From: Desulfovibrio sp.
Lineage (GTDB): Bacteria > Desulfobacterota > Desulfovibrionia > Desulfovibrionales > Desulfovibrionaceae
Length of the DNA: 64,000 nt
Assembly: GCA_017528345.1 (NCBI GenBank)
Contig: JAFXOX010000057.1
Span: 50,570 to 114,569 of the forward strand
Direction: 5' to 3'
The translations under genes and the position numbers were made by a program. How positions within the stretch are numbered: the stretch's first letter is position 1; each line of letters starts with the position of its first letter. This document shows, one piece after another, positions 62,498-64,000 of this stretch. The notes under the pieces were generated by a model. It did no database searches, was not told the origin of the DNA, and was given only the letters and a program-made list of their open reading frames with translations.

Positions 62498-63781
62498 ATG
62501 TCCATTTGGGAACTTAACAAAGCCTTGAACGACATTCTCACAACCGAGATGCCAACGCTTGGACTGGAAGAAGGACTCGAACACGAGCGTATTTTCGAAG
62601 GGCTAGACAAAGGCACCATGGTTCTTTTAGGCAATCCAGCCCACCCCAGGCTTCGTGCAACGCTCGTAGGCCAGCCTGCCCGAGTCAAAGTCAATGCCAA
62701 TCTCGGCACCTCACCACTAAACAGTTGTCTGCACACGGAAATGGAAAAAGTTGCGGCAGCCATGGATGCCGGGACAGACACCATAATGGATCTCTCGACA
62801 GCTGGTGATCTCGATGAGATCAGACAGAAGATGCTGGAAAGCTGTCCGCTGCCGCTGGGCACAGTCCCCATCTACGCCGTCGGTAAAAACCTCATGGACA
62901 GTGAACGTGATGTGGCGGACATGCACGCTGATGAACTTTTTGACGAAATTGCCAAGCAGTGTCAGCAGGGTGTTGACTTTATCACGGTTCACTGCGGCCT
63001 TTCCAAACGCGGAGCCGAACTCGCCCTGAAAAACAAGCGAGTTCTGGGTATTGTCTCGCGTGGCGGTTCCATGCTGGCCCGCTGGATGGTGGAAAATGGC
63101 AAGGAGAATCCGCTCCTTGCGGACTTTGACAGATTGCTTGAGATCTGCAGGCCCTACAATGTCACCCTATCCCTAGGAGATGGACTTCGCCCAGGAGCCT
63201 GTGCCGACGCAGGCGATGCCGCCCAGTGGGAGGAAGTCATCAATCTTGGAGAGCTTGCCAGGTATGCTCACGAAAAGGGTGTCCAGTGCATGATTGAAGG
63301 ACCGGGTCATATGCCCCTCAACCTCGTCAAAGGTCAGATCGAAGGCATCAAGCGTTTAACCAACAATGCCCCACTCTATGTGCTTGGTCCATTGGTCTGT
63401 GATTCGACACCAGGTTATGACCATATCGCTGGGGCTATAGGTGGCGCCATCGGTGTCACAAGCGGCGTTGACTTTCTCTGTTATCTGACACCTGCTGAGC
63501 ACCTCACGCTTCCCGATGTAGAAGATGTACGCGCAGGCGTCATGGCTTCTCGGGTAGCTGCCCATGCCGGTGAACTTGCGCTGGGCAGGACAAGAGCTCT
63601 TGCCAGAGAAAAGCGCATGAATACGGCACGAAAAAATCTTGACTGGGATGCCATGGCCAAGGAAGCCATTGACCCCAATCTTCTGCGTAAACGCAGAGAA
63701 AGTCACAAGCAGGAAGAAGTCTGCGCCATGTGCGGCAAATTCTGTTCGGTCAAGATGCTGCGCGATGTCAAGGTAAAATAA
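62498..63781 (+). CDS. thiC: ThiC-family radical SAM enzyme (phosphomethylpyrimidine synthase or BzaF-type)
   Basis: 427 residues, the short form. Core motifs include VNANLGTSPLNSCLHTEMEK, DLSTAGDLDEIRQKML, FITVHCGLSKRGAELAL, SRGGSMLARWM, SLGDGLRPGACADAGDAAQW, EGPGHMPLNLVKGQ and GPLVCDSTPGYDHIAGAIGG. The C-terminal cluster motif is CAMCGKFC (CX2CX3C), one residue shorter than the CX2CX4C of the classical enzyme. ThiC makes the thiamin pyrimidine from AIR; the paralogue BzaF makes hydroxybenzimidazole for cobamides from the same substrate, and the sequence alone does not settle which. GAGG lies before the ATG. It is solitary. Confidence 0.85.
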   Translation: MSIWELNKALNDILTTEMPTLGLEEGLEHERIFEGLDKGTMVLLGNPAHPRLRATLVGQPARVKVNANLGTSPLNSCLHTEMEKVAAAMDAGTDTIMDLSTAGDLDEIRQKMLESCPLPLGTVPIYAVGKNLMDSERDVADMHADELFDEIAKQCQQGVDFITVHCGLSKRGAELALKNKRVLGIVSRGGSMLARWMVENGKENPLLADFDRLLEICRPYNVTLSLGDGLRPGACADAGDAAQWEEVINLGELARYAHEKGVQCMIEGPGHMPLNLVKGQIEGIKRLTNNAPLYVLGPLVCDSTPGYDHIAGAIGGAIGVTSGVDFLCYLTPAEHLTLPDVEDVRAGVMASRVAAHAGELALGRTRALAREKRMNTARKNLDWDAMAKEAIDPNLLRKRRESHKQEEVCAMCGKFCSVKMLRDVKVK

Positions 63782-63788
63782 GATGCCC

Positions 63789-63818
63789 AAAAAAGCCCCT
63801 GGGTTCAGGGGCTTTTTT
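63789..63818 (+). terminator. Intrinsic terminator of the ThiC-family gene
   Basis: AAAAAAGCCCCTG/CAGGGGCTTTTTTT with a four-base loop, eight bases after the stop. Confidence 0.95.
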
Positions 63819-63833
63819 TGAGGCAAAATGAAT

Positions 63834-63858
63834 AGAAAAAAAGCCCCGAACGGGGCTT
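63834..63858 (-). terminator. Intrinsic terminator of the rRNA operon
   Basis: On the minus strand AAGCCCCG-TT-CGGGGCTT is followed by a T-tract (63840-63834). It lies about ten bases after the 5S rRNA 3' end. Confidence 0.9.
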
Positions 63859-63868
63859 GAAAAAAAAT

Positions 63869-63980
63869 TTGGCAGCGACCTACTTTCCCACATGACGTTA
63901 TGCAGTATCATCGGCGATGAAGAGCTTAACTGCCGAGTTCGGTATGGGATCGGGTGTACCCTCTTCTCTATGGCTGCCAA
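63869..63980 (-). rRNA. rrf: 5S ribosomal RNA
   Basis: The minus strand reads TTGGCAGCCATAGAGAAGAG and continues with the conserved CCCGATCCCATACCGAACTC stretch, ending GGTCGCTGCCAA; the two ends pair (TTGGCAGC/GCTGCCAA). It is full length. The 23S and 16S genes should lie just beyond position 64000 on the same strand, since 5S is normally last before the terminator. Confidence 0.97.
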
Positions 63981-64000
63981 AAAATATGAATTGTCAGGGA

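Noticed and set aside
1..64000. CRISPR arrays, prophage or restriction-modification genes
   Set aside because: No regularly spaced direct repeats, cas genes, phage structural genes or methyltransferase-nuclease pairs were seen.

Overview
The window is a piece of the chromosome of a Gram-negative, anaerobic, flagellated sulfate- or sulfite-reducing bacterium, most likely a member of the Desulfovibrionales. The evidence is a complete dsrA-dsrB-dsrD cluster (dissimilatory sulfite reductase), a Re-type citrate synthase candidate beside an aconitase-family hydratase, lipoproteins and RlpA for an outer-membraned cell, and sigma-54/sigma-28 flagellin promoters. The genus cannot be fixed from the sequence alone. 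Genes are dense and on both strands, and many pairs are closed by strong bidirectional hairpin terminators.

Layout. 1-4.7 kb (minus): the S10 ribosomal protein operon (rpsJ-rplC-rplD-rplW-rplB-rpsS-rplV-rpsC-rplP-rpmC, the last cut by the window edge), preceded by a leader with a terminator-like hairpin. 5.1-9.7 kb (minus): murJ, an unknown membrane protein and ftsY. 10-13.9 kb: a metallo-beta-lactamase-fold hydrolase, queF, a MogA-type molybdopterin adenylyltransferase with an extra N-terminal part, a UbiA-type prenyltransferase, darP and tRNA-Thr. 14-25.4 kb is an accessory-looking stretch: two glycosyltransferases, nagZ, an IS630-type transposase, tRNA-Phe, a HipA-like kinase gene frameshifted at a 15-base homopolymer, an N-acetylmuramoyl-L-alanine amidase and two flagellin genes. 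25.8-27.8 kb: fba and gap. 27.9-33 kb: an AAA-ATPase/PD-(D/E)XK protein, an AMMECR1 protein and dsrABD. 33-38.7 kb: a small unknown protein with rlpA, then thrC, plsY and an RNase II/R. 39-44.6 kb: the Re-citrate synthase-like enzyme with a C-terminal Cache-like domain, the hydratase and serS. 44.8-52.9 kb: three envelope or unknown genes, a hybrid histidine kinase with its own BMP-type binding protein, mutL and a zinc-ribbon protein. 53-64 kb: purE, purD, a VCBS-repeat protein, an RsmF-type rRNA methyltransferase, a glycosyltransferase, a cstA gene broken by an in-frame TAG, a YgjP-type metallopeptidase with a triplicated N-terminal module, a ThiC-family enzyme and the 5S rRNA end of an rRNA operon.

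The most interesting signals are regulatory or structural. (1) Both flagellin mRNAs carry two hairpins, each with GGA in the loop and one covering the Shine-Dalgarno site; this is the arrangement expected for CsrA-controlled flagellin translation. The two genes have different promoters, sigma-54 for one and sigma-28 for the other. (2) A solitary HipA-like kinase is switched out of frame by a T15 tract and would be restored by T14. (3) The YgjP-type protein carries three tandem copies of its N-terminal module. (4) A carbon-chain-condensing enzyme is fused to a ligand-sensing Cache-like domain. (5) A histidine kinase overlaps the gene of a membrane-anchored BMP-family binding protein.
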